A stretch of DNA of 64,000 nucleotides, taken from contig JACPAL010000003.1 in the NCBI GenBank assembly GCA_016180855.1, forward strand, positions 62,001 through 126,000, given 5' to 3'. Below the pieces are notes generated by a model. It searched no databases, was not told the origin of the DNA, and saw only the letters and a program-made list of their open reading frames with translations. This stretch comes from Deltaproteobacteria bacterium (GTDB lineage: Bacteria > UBA10199 > JACPAL01). A program made the position numbers and the translations under genes. This document shows, in pieces, positions 36,542-45,989 of this stretch (positions are counted from its first letter, which is position 1; each line of letters begins with the position of its first letter).

Positions 36542-37429
36542 CCGATCCACCAGTCTCCTCATATCACGCGGCAGATCCGATTCAAATTCCATCTCCTGCC
36601 CCGTCAGCGGATGCCAGAATCCCAGAAAAGAGGCATGAAGCGCCTGTCTTTGGAGGCCCCCGCCATGGCCGTATATCTTGTCTCCCATCACCGGATGTCC
36701 GATCGATGCCATGTGAACCCGGATCTGATGGGTACGACCGGTGTTGAGAGTGATCTCCAACAAGGAGGCAACGGCGTATCGTTCCTTTAATCTCCAATAA
36801 GTCACGGCCCTCTTACCTGAAGCGATAGTCGATGGCTTGACCTTTCTCCCTCCGGGAAGGATCTGATTTTTTTGCAAGAAGCCTTCAATCTTGCCCCGTT
36901 CACCTTCGACAGCCCCCTCAACAATCGCCAGGTATCTTCTTTTAATGACATGTCTCTTGAATTGGTCGGTGAGCTTGTTGGCCTCCCTTTTTTTCGTGAA
37001 GACCATGAGACCGGAGGTATCGCGATCCAGACGGTGAACAGGGCCGACATAATGTCTCTTCAGGTGCGGGTATTTGCGCTTCAAGTAGGCGTTGATAATT
37101 TCGAGTATCGTTGGTTCTGTCGCTTGGGGTGATTCCTCGCAAGGGACCCCGGCATCTTTCTCCACCACCAGCAGATCCGAATCTTCATAAACGACCTTGA
37201 GGAAATATTTATCCGCCGTTGGATGTCGCAAGCCGGTCTCTTTGCGTATTTCAATGAGGGCTCCCTGCTTGACCTGCCACGAGGCGATAACCACCTTCCG
37301 GTTGTTGAGGTAGATTTGGCCTTGATCAAGCAACCCCTTGACCTTTTTTCTGGAGAGACTGGTTTTTTCCTGAAGAAAGCGATCGAGTCGTGAACCTTCT
37401 TCTCTCCGCCCCACCTTGAAACAATTCAT
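36524..37429 (-). CDS. RluA-family pseudouridine synthase (RluD-like)
   Basis: 301 residues: an N-terminal S4 domain (RLDRFLQEKTSLSRKKVKGL) and the RluA domain with catalytic Asp in PVHRLDRDTSGLMVFTKK and the RTHQIRVHMASIGHPVMGD signature. It should modify uridines of 23S rRNA (RluC/D position) or tRNA; the target is not decided by sequence alone. Start ATG 37429 with GGAG seven bases upstream. Confidence 0.94.
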   Translation of the reverse strand: MNCFKVGRREEGSRLDRFLQEKTSLSRKKVKGLLDQGQIYLNNRKVVIASWQVKQGALIEIRKETGLRHPTADKYFLKVVYEDSDLLVVEKDAGVPCEESPQATEPTILEIINAYLKRKYPHLKRHYVGPVHRLDRDTSGLMVFTKKREANKLTDQFKRHVIKRRYLAIVEGAVEGERGKIEGFLQKNQILPGGRKVKPSTIASGKRAVTYWRLKERYAVASLLEITLNTGRTHQIRVHMASIGHPVMGDKIYGHGGGLQRQALHASFLGFWHPLTGQEMEFESDLPRDMRRLVDRLRFKS

Positions 37430-37466
37430 TTACAAGCTCCTTTAACGATGCTACAGGCCGTCCCCT

Positions 37467-37946
37467 ATGGCTAAAATTTATCTCGGTGGCCTCGAGGCCG
37501 AAACACCCCCAACCTGGCAAGACCAAGGGATGATCACCTTCACCATCCCGTCCCCTGATAAGAATGTCAAACCGAACATCATCATGACCAAAGAGACCCT
37601 ACCCCAGGCGATCGGGTTAAAGGAGTATTTCCAGAAGATCAAGGAATCGATCGTCAAGCGGGGCATTCGGGATTTTAAGATCTCCGACGAACGAGAAATC
37701 ATCGTCGGAGGGGCTCGGGCGATGCAGATGGTCTGTACGTGGGATGTCTCGGCGATGCGCCAGATGCTCGGCACAGGTGGTGGACCGGTTCCTGAAATCA
37801 AGCCGGGTCAGATGGTGAAGCAGGTTCAGGTGACTATTCTGAAGGACACCACAGCGGTGAATCTGACAGGGAGTTTTCCTGCGGAACAGTTTGATATTTA
37901 CTATCGTCCCTTTCAGAACTTTCTGAAGTCAATTAAACTGGGTTAG
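37467..37946 (+). CDS. DcrB/DUF1795-like protein
   Basis: 159 residues; ITFTIPSPDKNVKPNIIMT, the Tyr/Phe-rich helix LKEYFQKIKESIVKRGI and the final YYRPFQNFLKSIKL fit the DcrB-related PsbP-like fold. No signal peptide, unlike phage-receptor DcrB, so it is closer to the cytoplasmic members found with secretion effectors. No effector gene is nearby. Function unknown. Confidence 0.7.
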   Translation: MAKIYLGGLEAETPPTWQDQGMITFTIPSPDKNVKPNIIMTKETLPQAIGLKEYFQKIKESIVKRGIRDFKISDEREIIVGGARAMQMVCTWDVSAMRQMLGTGGGPVPEIKPGQMVKQVQVTILKDTTAVNLTGSFPAEQFDIYYRPFQNFLKSIKLG

Positions 37947-37949
37947 TTG

Positions 37950-38744
37950 TTAGCGATATCCCTTTTCCATTCCATAGTGACAAATTGCAAAGTCGTATTT
38001 GACCGGGTCTTGAGGGTCAAGTTCCCTTAAAAAGGATGTCACCTCTTGGGCCATTTTTCCATTGGCTGTTTTGAGTCGGCTTAAATGGTATTTTCTGGCA
38101 AATTGATAGAGATGGGTATCGAGTGGAACGATCAGTTTTGAGGGAGGAATCTCCCTCCAGAGACCCAGGTCAATTCCATCATCGGGTCGCACCATCCATC
38201 GGAGAAACATATGGAGCCTCTTGCAGGCAGAGCCGCGACTTGGCAGCGGAAAAAAATACTGAAACCCCTTTGAATTCTTTTTCTGAGGACTCAAGGAAGA
38301 GAGCGTCTGACAAAATGTCTCCAGGGTGGACAAAAGATTCGGGTCTTTGGGACGATACCCTTTGAGAAAGAGCCTTTTGAGTGAACCCTCCTTGTGAAAA
38401 ATGACTCTTAGAAGAATGAGCAAAGAATGGAGGTCCGATTCACGAACCCAACGGTGTTGGGGAAGTTTCATCGCCAGGATTTCGGAATCCTGAGCGGTAC
38501 GAATAAAACGGGCCGGTTGAGGTCCGAGGGGAGAGAGAATTTTTTCGAGACTGTTTTGAATCGCCCCTACATTGCCAAAGGCGAGCAGGGAGGAGAGAAA
38601 GGCAACGATCTCTTGATCTTCTGAATCCGAGTATCGGTGAACAAAGGAGATGGGATCTTCCGTCAGGAGACGACCATCATATTGGGCATATATTTTTTCA
38701 AGAAATCTTCTGGCCTCTTGGTGATCTTTTTTGAGGGGTGACAA
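37950..38744 (-). CDS. DUF2400 (TIGR02757) family protein
   Basis: 264 residues. Conserved family segments include DPISFVHRYSDSEDQEIVAF, LLAFGNVGAIQNSLEKIL, KRLHMFLRWMVRPDDGIDLG and IVPLDTHLYQFARKY. The last resembles the VPVDTHV strand-helix of HhH-GPD DNA glycosylases, so a DNA-repair-like helical fold is possible; this is only an inference. The start is TTG at 38744 with AAGGTGA just upstream. Function not established. Confidence 0.87.
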   Translation of the reverse strand: MSPLKKDHQEARRFLEKIYAQYDGRLLTEDPISFVHRYSDSEDQEIVAFLSSLLAFGNVGAIQNSLEKILSPLGPQPARFIRTAQDSEILAMKLPQHRWVRESDLHSLLILLRVIFHKEGSLKRLFLKGYRPKDPNLLSTLETFCQTLSSLSPQKKNSKGFQYFFPLPSRGSACKRLHMFLRWMVRPDDGIDLGLWREIPPSKLIVPLDTHLYQFARKYHLSRLKTANGKMAQEVTSFLRELDPQDPVKYDFAICHYGMEKGYR

Positions 38745-38795
38745 CGGTCACCTTTACAAGTCAGTTCATTAATCTCTATTCATAAGACCTGACAG

Positions 38796-38858
38796 TACTA
38801 AGGAGAATATGCTTCATTTTTCTTTTCCAATGTATAGCGGGATATGAACTCCTTAGTA
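38796..38858. repeat. Inverted repeat downstream of gltB
   Basis: TACTAAGGAG at 38796-38805 and CTCCTTAGTA at 38849-38858 are perfect complements around a 43-base A/T-rich loop. It lies 24 bases beyond the gltB stop, before DUF2400. The arms contain AAGGAG, which mimics a ribosome-binding site. It is not a classical terminator because no T-run follows. Confidence 0.55.
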
Positions 38859-38881
38859 TATTGGTAAGGGAAGAGTGGATG

Positions 38882-41800
38882 TCAAGCCCTGGCGGAGAGG
38901 ACCTCTTCCGTCGGCTCATCGGTCAAACCGATCGCTGCGGTCAAATGTTGGACAACCTTTAGATCCTTGGGATGGACGACTCGGAAGTCTTGCGCGGTCC
39001 GAGACCACTTTTTGAGGATTCGATCGGCAAGGGGGGAGCCTGTCAGCTGGAAATGTCTTTGAATCAGCGCCCTCGCTATAGTCTCCCACTCCTGCGAGAA
39101 CGGCCCGATCGTTACCAGTTCCTGATTAAGATGGAGCTCCAGCTGTCTCTCTTCATCAAAAATGAAGGCGATGCCACCACTCATCCCGGCACCAAAATTT
39201 CTTCCAACAGGTCCCAGGACGATAACCACTCCTCCCGTCATGTATTCACATCCATGGTCCCCAATTCCCTCCACTACCGCCTTCGCCCCGCTATTACGGA
39301 CACAGAATCGTTCGCCAACTCTTCCTGCCGCAAACAAGGAGCCGCCGGTTGCCCCATAAAGGAGCGTGTTTCCCGCAATGACATTCGCATGAGGAGTGAA
39401 CTTTGTCTTCTCATCGGAACGTATCGCAATTTCGCCGCCGGTCATTCCCTTTCCAACATAATCGTTGGCGTCGCCCTGCAGAATCCAGCGCATTCCCGGC
39501 ACCAAAAAGGCGCCAAAGCTCTGTCCCGCATGCCCCTGAAAGAGGCATTCCAGCTCAATCCCAGAGGGAAGACCTTTGTCTCCATAACGTCGTGCGATCT
39601 CACCGGCTACGCATGCCCCAATGGAGCGGTGGATATTACGGATCGGATAGGAAAGTTTCATTGAGTGTTTCCCTTGAATAGCATCATCGGCATCGCCCAG
39701 AACCCTCAAACTGAGTGAATCGACCGGTGGATCGTTTCTTTGCAGAAGCCTGTGTTGGGGAAATTTTTGTCCTGCCTCCATCTCTCGGAGGATCGGGGCC
39801 AGGTCGAGGTAGAGCGCCTTGGGGTGATCAGAAAGGTTCTTCGGTTTAAGCAGATCAACCCGTCCAACGATCTCTTCAAGCGATCGGAACCCGAGTTGTC
39901 CCAGGATCTCACGGACTTCTCCCGCCACGCCATAGAAAAACCGGATGATCCGCTCCGGGGTTCCAGAATACTTTGCCCTCAAAGTGGGATCGTGTGTCGT
40001 GATGCCGACAGGACAGGTATTCAGATGGCACTGTCTCGCCATAACGCATCCCTCGGCAATCAGTGGGGCGGTGCCAAAGCCGTATTCTTCCGCCCCGAGG
40101 AGGGCGGCGATGACAACATCCCGGCCGCTCTTCATCCCCCCATCGACCCGAATGAGAACACGACTCCGAAGACCATTCATGACAAGTGTCTGTTGCGTCT
40201 CGGCAAGACCTAGTTCCCAGGCGCTCCCGGCATTTTTGATTGATGACATCGGAGAGGCCCCCGTTCCTCCCTCATGGCCTGAAATCAGGATCGTATCGGC
40301 ATGTGCCTTGACGACCCCTGAGGCAATGGTTCCGACGCCAAATTCGGAAACCAGCTTGACCGAGACCCTGGCGGCCGGATTCACCTGTTTCAGGTCGTAA
40401 ATGAGCTGTTTTAAATCCTCGATCGAATAGATGTCATGATGCGGTGGGGGAGAGATCAATGTGACACCCGGTTGGGCATGGCGGACACGGGCGATCTCCG
40501 ATGTTACCTTATGTCCGGGAAGCTGTCCCCCCTCACCCGGCTTCGAACCCTGCGCCATCTTTATTTCCAGCTCATCGGCCCTGACGAGATATTCCGTCGT
40601 GACCCCAAAACGGCCCGAGGCGACCTGCTTGATCCGGCTATTTTTGGAATCTCCATTTGGTAATGGTCTGTAACGGACTGGATCTTCCCCTCCCTCACCA
40701 CTCCCACTCTTGGCCCCCATTCGGTTCATTGCGATCGCGAGCGTCTCATGCGCCTCCTGGGAGAGGGCGCCGAAAGAGATTGAGGCGGTATTGAGACGTT
40801 TCAGGATTGATTCAACCGGTTCCACCTCTTCGAAGGGGATTGGTTTTGTTTTTTTGAATTCCAGAAGATCCCGTAGACAGGTGGGCGGCCTCTGATTGAC
40901 CAAAGACTCATATTTTTTGTAATCGTCGTACTCCCCGCTTTTTGTGTAGGCATGGACCGCCTTCACCACATCAGGATTGAAGGCATGGAACTCCTCCCCG
41001 CGCCGAAACCGATAATACCCTCCCAACGGGAGACGGTTTTCTCCTTCAAGAAATGCCTCTCGGTGCCACTGCAAGACATCATGAACAACTTCATAGAGAC
41101 CAATGCCTCCAACGCGACAAGGGGTTCCCGTAAAATAGCGGTTGATCGTGGAACGCCTAAGTCCGATCGCCTCAAAAATCTGGGCCGATTGGTACGAAGA
41201 ATAGGTTGAGATCCCCATCTTGGACATGATCTTCAGAAGCCCGTGGTTTGCTGCATTCCGATAACGAATAAAAGCGGTCTGGGGGTCGCTCTGGATATAT
41301 TTTTTTTCAATCTGATCCTGAATCGTTTCGTAAACGAGGTAGGGATAAAAGGCGGCGGCCCCGTAACCGGCCAGACAGGCAAAGTGGTGGATGTCAAAGG
41401 CATCCCCCGTCTCCGCAATAATCGAACATTTCATTCGGAGTCCCTCACGCATCAAGTGGTGATGAACAGCCGCAACCGCGACGAGCATCGGGATCGGTGC
41501 CCGCTTCGAGTCAATCTCCTCATCGGAAAGGATGATGATGCCACAACCGTCCATGACTGCTTTACAAGCCGCTTCACCAAGGATCAGAAGGGTGTCCTCA
41601 ATCCCATCGGCTCCATCGGCGGCATCAAAGGTTGCCGGGAGGGTGATCGTTTTCAGTTCGGGATAGTGAAAATTACGAATCTCCTCGAATTCCTCCGGGA
41701 GGAGAATGGGAGAGGCCAACATCAAGCGTCGGGCATGCTCCGGTGATTCCTGAAAATAGTTGAGTCGGGGTCCCACACAAGCCTTGAGTGACATCACCAT

Positions 41801-43381
41801 CTCTTCACGGATCGGGTCGATCGGCGGGTTTGTAACCTGGGCAAAGAGCTGTTTGAAGTATTGATAGAGTCGTCGTGGTTTTCTGGAGAGGACGGCCAGA
41901 GGGGTATCATCCCCCATCGAGAAGACCGGATCTTTTCCCTCGACCGCCATGGTTCGGATGACCAGCTGGATCTCCTCTTCCGTGAGTCCAAACGCCCTTT
42001 GGCGGGCCGGCAGAGTTTCCCGGTAATAAGGGACATCCAGTTTTTTGGGGTAGGAGGCGAGTATCTTTCGATTTTGTTCCACCCATTGACGATAGGGTCG
42101 CCGGGCGGCCAACATTGATTTGATCTCGTCATTTTCCAGGAGGCGTCCTGATTCGGTATCGACGGCAATCATCATCCCGGGGCCAAGACGTCCCTTTCTC
42201 AAGATGTGGGATTCATCCACTTCAACGATCCCTACTTCCGAGCCCATGATCATGAGGTCATCATCGGTTACAATATAACGTGCCGGCCGGAGGCCATTCC
42301 GATCCAAAATCGCTCCAACGATCTTGCCATCTGAAAAGGCAATGGCTGCTGGGCCATCCCACGGTTCGGTAATCAAGTTATGAAATTCGTAAAATCCCTT
42401 AAGATCAGGGGAGACCTGTGGATCTTTTTCCCAAGCCTCCGGCATCAGCATTGCCAGTGTATGGAGAATTTCGCGCCCTGAGGCGAGTGAGACCTCAATA
42501 GCGTTGTCGAACGAAAAGGAGTCACTCCCCTCCGGCATGATAACCGGTTTTAAAAAAGAGTTCCTCTTGGCCCACGGTAGTTCGAGGAGATCCGGTTCAC
42601 GGGCCCTCATCCAGTTTCGGTTCCCGGCAATTGTGTTAATTTCGCCGTTGTGGGCGATCGTGCGGAACGGCTGGGCCAGACGCCAGCTTGGTTGGGTGTT
42701 GGTTGAAAATCGCTGGTGATAGATGACGAGTGATGTTTCATAATCAGGATTTTTAAGGTCCAGGTAGTATTCCGGGAGTTGCGAAGCGAGCATGAACCCT
42801 TTGTAGACAATCGTTCGTGAGGAGAATGAGGCGATATGGAGATCGAAGAAGGAATGTTCCATCGCCATCGCTTCAACTTCTTTCCGTACGATGAACAGGA
42901 GACGTTCAAACTCTTTTTTTGGGGTCTTCCCCTTACGGGCAACGAGAAACTGCTCAATGACCGGCCTTGTTTCAAACGCCTTTTCTCCCAACGCCTCGTC
43001 TCGAACCGGCACCTTTCTCCATCCGAGCAGTTCCAGGCCGTACCTTGACGCCGTCTCTTCAAAAAAGTGCCGGCACTTCTGACGGGAAAAGTCATTTTGT
43101 GGGAAGAAGACCATTGCTACGGCCAGGTCTCCTGATTCGGGAATCCTTCGACCGGAGGAGAGGATTTCCGCATGAAAGATTTTGTGGGGGACCTGTGTCA
43201 GAAGGCCGGCCCCGTCCCCAGTTTTTCCGTCGGCTGAAACGGCACCACGATGGGTCAGATTGATGACCGCCTCAATCCCTTTCTCCAGGATGGAGTGGCT
43301 CTTGTAGCCGAGGATGTTCGCAACAAAGCCGGTGCCACACGAGTCATGTTCCGGTGTCAAAAGGAGCGAACTCTCCAACAT
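38882..43381 (-). CDS. gltB: Glutamate synthase large subunit
   Basis: Makes two glutamates from glutamine and 2-oxoglutarate. About 1,499 residues. The class II glutaminase Cys is close to the N-terminus (EHDSCGTGFVANILGYKSHS), preceded by a short propeptide. The central domain and the FMN barrel (AHADTILISGHEGGTGASPM, RVDGGMKSGRDV) are followed by the 3Fe-4S site CHLNTCPVGI with a Cys five before it, and a Gly-rich beta-helix (GGVVIVLGPVGRNFGAGMSGG). Start: ATG 43381 keeps the propeptide short and avoids the palindrome at 43435; TTG at 43360 is an alternative. No gltD is adjacent, so the electron donor is uncertain. Confidence 0.96.
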   Translation of the reverse strand: MLESSLLLTPEHDSCGTGFVANILGYKSHSILEKGIEAVINLTHRGAVSADGKTGDGAGLLTQVPHKIFHAEILSSGRRIPESGDLAVAMVFFPQNDFSRQKCRHFFEETASRYGLELLGWRKVPVRDEALGEKAFETRPVIEQFLVARKGKTPKKEFERLLFIVRKEVEAMAMEHSFFDLHIASFSSRTIVYKGFMLASQLPEYYLDLKNPDYETSLVIYHQRFSTNTQPSWRLAQPFRTIAHNGEINTIAGNRNWMRAREPDLLELPWAKRNSFLKPVIMPEGSDSFSFDNAIEVSLASGREILHTLAMLMPEAWEKDPQVSPDLKGFYEFHNLITEPWDGPAAIAFSDGKIVGAILDRNGLRPARYIVTDDDLMIMGSEVGIVEVDESHILRKGRLGPGMMIAVDTESGRLLENDEIKSMLAARRPYRQWVEQNRKILASYPKKLDVPYYRETLPARQRAFGLTEEEIQLVIRTMAVEGKDPVFSMGDDTPLAVLSRKPRRLYQYFKQLFAQVTNPPIDPIREEMVMSLKACVGPRLNYFQESPEHARRLMLASPILLPEEFEEIRNFHYPELKTITLPATFDAADGADGIEDTLLILGEAACKAVMDGCGIIILSDEEIDSKRAPIPMLVAVAAVHHHLMREGLRMKCSIIAETGDAFDIHHFACLAGYGAAAFYPYLVYETIQDQIEKKYIQSDPQTAFIRYRNAANHGLLKIMSKMGISTYSSYQSAQIFEAIGLRRSTINRYFTGTPCRVGGIGLYEVVHDVLQWHREAFLEGENRLPLGGYYRFRRGEEFHAFNPDVVKAVHAYTKSGEYDDYKKYESLVNQRPPTCLRDLLEFKKTKPIPFEEVEPVESILKRLNTASISFGALSQEAHETLAIAMNRMGAKSGSGEGGEDPVRYRPLPNGDSKNSRIKQVASGRFGVTTEYLVRADELEIKMAQGSKPGEGGQLPGHKVTSEIARVRHAQPGVTLISPPPHHDIYSIEDLKQLIYDLKQVNPAARVSVKLVSEFGVGTIASGVVKAHADTILISGHEGGTGASPMSSIKNAGSAWELGLAETQQTLVMNGLRSRVLIRVDGGMKSGRDVVIAALLGAEEYGFGTAPLIAEGCVMARQCHLNTCPVGITTHDPTLRAKYSGTPERIIRFFYGVAGEVREILGQLGFRSLEEIVGRVDLLKPKNLSDHPKALYLDLAPILREMEAGQKFPQHRLLQRNDPPVDSLSLRVLGDADDAIQGKHSMKLSYPIRNIHRSIGACVAGEIARRYGDKGLPSGIELECLFQGHAGQSFGAFLVPGMRWILQGDANDYVGKGMTGGEIAIRSDEKTKFTPHANVIAGNTLLYGATGGSLFAAGRVGERFCVRNSGAKAVVEGIGDHGCEYMTGGVVIVLGPVGRNFGAGMSGGIAFIFDEERQLELHLNQELVTIGPFSQEWETIARALIQRHFQLTGSPLADRILKKWSRTAQDFRVVHPKDLKVVQHLTAAIGLTDEPTEEVLSARA

Positions 43382-43434
43382 TAGGGGGAAGTCTATCGGG
43401 GCACCGTGGCCAGGGCAATCAGAATTTAGGAGAT

Positions 43435-43521
43435 GGGACTGTTGAAAAATGCCATCTGCTGCGTTCCCCTCGTCGCCGGCTCCTCGGGGTGCCTTGCAGC
43501 TGGGCATTTTTGAACAGTCCC
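43435..43521. repeat. Palindromic element with CATCTGCTGCGTTCCCC core (copy 2)
   Basis: 87 bp with ends GGGACTGTTGAAAAATGCC and GGCATTTTTGAACAGTCCC. The inside holds ATCTGCTGCGTT and GCCTTGCAGCTGGG, matching the core of 13598-13724 in reverse orientation. The end arms are different in sequence yet self-complementary in each copy. It lies 54 bases upstream of the chosen gltB start. Confidence 0.85.
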
Positions 43522-43675
43522 CAAAAGCCATTGGGTTCTTTCTAACCCATTTGTCGATTGGCAGATCGGAAAAACTCTTCTTATATTGTCCACTTAAAAA
43601 AAACCGGGTTTGGCATTTCAGTTGCAATCCTCGTCAGTTGGAGTGAAACAGAAGAAAATCAAGAAGGGGGACAAT

Positions 43676-45910
43676 ATGTTTTATCTCAAAAAGATCGCTA
43701 CGGGGCTCATGGCGATCGCTTTTGTATGGGCCTTGAACGGTATAACGGGATTTGGGGGGTGTGGCACCGCCGGGAGTACTCGTGCGGCTAGTGGTGAAAC
43801 CGGCGGAACCGGGGGAAGTGGTGTGACCGCCTTGGAGATTGCCGATCAGATGGCGCTTGTTACCGCCTCGGAGAGTGGGACGAGTTCAAGCCTCTCCGCC
43901 CTCGTAAAACTGGCTGTCCCGGCCTCCGGTGACTACCTGACCGATCAACCTGAGATTTGGGTCTATGATGAATCGATGCAGGCCCTCGATCTCATTAACG
44001 AGATTCTTTGCTCGGTAGAGCAGACCGCCTACGCCAGTAAATTGAATGCCGGGGACTACATTGCGTTGATCGATGTTACGGCCTGTGAGGGACGTCGGCA
44101 GGATCGCTCCTCGGAGGGTTCCAACCAGTCTTCCTCTGAGTCGAGGGAGTTTGAGACCTGGGTTGTCAACTCATCTCGCGTAGATGATTCAAGTCCTCAG
44201 GTCGTTACCTTCTGGCTCCAGGTCGCGCCGGGTGCCCAGGATCCGTTCGATGAGATTCGGGCCAAACTCACAATTACAGCGGCCAAGAGTGACAGCAACC
44301 CGTACGGAGAGTTTTCGATGAATTTTATCGGCTATACTGAAGGGACACAGACGATGACGGGCAGTCTCTCCTCCTCTACAACGAGCAGTGGCCTTGTTGA
44401 GTTTCAGATGATTCTTGAGGCCGGATCGGCGCTGCAGGAGCAGACCCATGCGATCATCACGGCTGACGGGTTATCCGGTCAGGCCTATGTGAGCCGGAGT
44501 GGAAATTTTGGAATGGATAGTTACAACGAGACCGCCAACGTTGCGTTTGATGAGGGCCACTATCTGGCCGATTTCGAGGAGCGCACGAAGTGCCTCGACC
44601 GCCAGAACTTCCGCAAAAATGTCTGGGAGTATAACCTCTATAATGCAGCCGGTGACCGGCTCGAGAGGAACTCCGGTATGAGCATCAAGGTGGGAGACAA
44701 CGATCACAACTATGGATGGGCCGACTACTATGGTGTTTGGATCCCGGAGCACCTGGGAACCATTGCGGCGGGTGATCAGGTCACCAATGAGGACGGAACT
44801 GCGACCTACACCGTCTTTCAGGGTGGGGGCCATTTGATTCGCAGGACCCGGCAGGATTTGACCCTGGGGGATTTTCTGGGTGACACCTTCTACATGTGGG
44901 ATCAGAACGCTTCCCAGACGTTCCTCGTCCGTTGGGATGGGACGAATATTGTGAAATTCGGTATCGATCAGTGCAACCAGAACGGTTGTTCACAGACGAC
45001 GATTCCCGAGGAGAATGTGACCTTAGAGCCGAACGGGTTCATTGGACTCTGGAAGCAGGGGTTGGGCAATCTCGATATCGTGGTACCGGAGAGTGGACAG
45101 CTTTCGAACAGCCTCGCGGTCCCTCTCTATAAGGAGGAGTTTGTCACGCCGAGTGATTCTATCTTCGCCTCCGGGGATTTGACAATTAAATGCTATAGCA
45201 TGTGTCCAAAGGCCCCTCTTACTGCTGCAGACTTTAACTCAGGCGATCTCTTTGAGACAGATATTACGGATAGCGAAACTGACCCCTACATCTATACCAT
45301 TAGTGCGACTGACATGACCCTGAAGCGAAATGGGGAATCGGTCACCATTGCACTGGGAACGCCGATTGACCCTTCAAGCCCTAATTTTTGGGGCTTTAGG
45401 AGTGGTGCGATGGTAACAACGAGCACGACCGTTGATAACCCGTGGGATGTCTGGTCGAAGGAGACCCAGTACACCTACGAGGCCGGGCCGAACAACTGGA
45501 ACTTCTACACCGCCCTTCTCGATTCTAACGGAGAGGCGGTTTCGTTTGAGGCACCGCTTAAATGTCTGTATCAGGATGCCGTTAATGGCACCTACTATCT
45601 TGATTACCATGGTGAGGGACGCCTCTTTGGGATTCCCTACGAGAAGGTGGAGAGTGATGACAGCGAGTTTGAGATGTGGGTTGCCCAGTTTATTATCGAT
45701 GATGGGACAGAGCTCGATTGCGATGGGACTCCGTATTACACCAAGGCGATGGCGATTGAGCAGAGCATGGCCGAGGTTGATGCGAGTGCCTGCAGCGCCT
45801 TAAGCATTAGTGGGGTGGGTGCGCCCGAGAATCAGTTCACCGATCCCGAGGTTGGCACTATGCCTACTGTGACGGATGCCCCTGCGGTAATCGGAGGTAT
45901 CGTACAGTAA
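43676..45910 (+). CDS. Large predicted lipoprotein of unknown function
   Basis: 744 residues from ATG 43676, with AAGGGGG five bases upstream. The N-terminus (FYLKKIATGLMAIAFVWALN, then GITGFGGCG) looks like a lipoprotein signal. A Gly/Ser/Thr linker follows (GETGGTGGSGVTALEIAD). The rest is Asp/Thr/Ser/Tyr-rich and probably all-beta. Local patterns recur, such as FEERTKCLDRQNFRKNVWEY and FEAPLKCLYQDAVNGTYYLD, suggesting two diverged modules. No known domain. It is likely exposed at the cell surface or in the periplasm. Confidence 0.72.
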   Translation: MFYLKKIATGLMAIAFVWALNGITGFGGCGTAGSTRAASGETGGTGGSGVTALEIADQMALVTASESGTSSSLSALVKLAVPASGDYLTDQPEIWVYDESMQALDLINEILCSVEQTAYASKLNAGDYIALIDVTACEGRRQDRSSEGSNQSSSESREFETWVVNSSRVDDSSPQVVTFWLQVAPGAQDPFDEIRAKLTITAAKSDSNPYGEFSMNFIGYTEGTQTMTGSLSSSTTSSGLVEFQMILEAGSALQEQTHAIITADGLSGQAYVSRSGNFGMDSYNETANVAFDEGHYLADFEERTKCLDRQNFRKNVWEYNLYNAAGDRLERNSGMSIKVGDNDHNYGWADYYGVWIPEHLGTIAAGDQVTNEDGTATYTVFQGGGHLIRRTRQDLTLGDFLGDTFYMWDQNASQTFLVRWDGTNIVKFGIDQCNQNGCSQTTIPEENVTLEPNGFIGLWKQGLGNLDIVVPESGQLSNSLAVPLYKEEFVTPSDSIFASGDLTIKCYSMCPKAPLTAADFNSGDLFETDITDSETDPYIYTISATDMTLKRNGESVTIALGTPIDPSSPNFWGFRSGAMVTTSTTVDNPWDVWSKETQYTYEAGPNNWNFYTALLDSNGEAVSFEAPLKCLYQDAVNGTYYLDYHGEGRLFGIPYEKVESDDSEFEMWVAQFIIDDGTELDCDGTPYYTKAMAIEQSMAEVDASACSALSISGVGAPENQFTDPEVGTMPTVTDAPAVIGGIVQ

Positions 45911-45935
45911 AAGAAATCGGCAACCTATTTGCCCT

Positions 45936-45981
45936 CCCTCCCGATAGACCGCTTGTGACATCCAAAGCGGTCACGGGAGGG
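45936..45981 (+). promoter_or_regulatory. Hairpin covering the ribosome-binding site of the TraB/ChaN-like gene
   Basis: CCCTCCCG (45936-45943) pairs with CGGGAGGG (45974-45981), and GACCGCTT (45947-45954) with AAGCGGTC (45965-45972). The pairing is interrupted by small bulges. The 3' arm contains the GGAGGG that serves as ribosome-binding site eight bases before the ATG at 45990. No T-run follows, so a terminator is unlikely; control of translation by opening the stem is possible. Confidence 0.6.
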
Positions 45982-45989
45982 AAAAGGCA

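Noticed and set aside
43382-43627. Extended gltB start through the palindrome
   Set aside because: It would place a repeat-encoded segment in the propeptide; the nucleophile Cys should be close to the N-terminus.
45936-45981. Terminator of the large lipoprotein gene
   Set aside because: The stem is followed by an A/G-rich stretch and the next ribosome-binding site rather than T residues.
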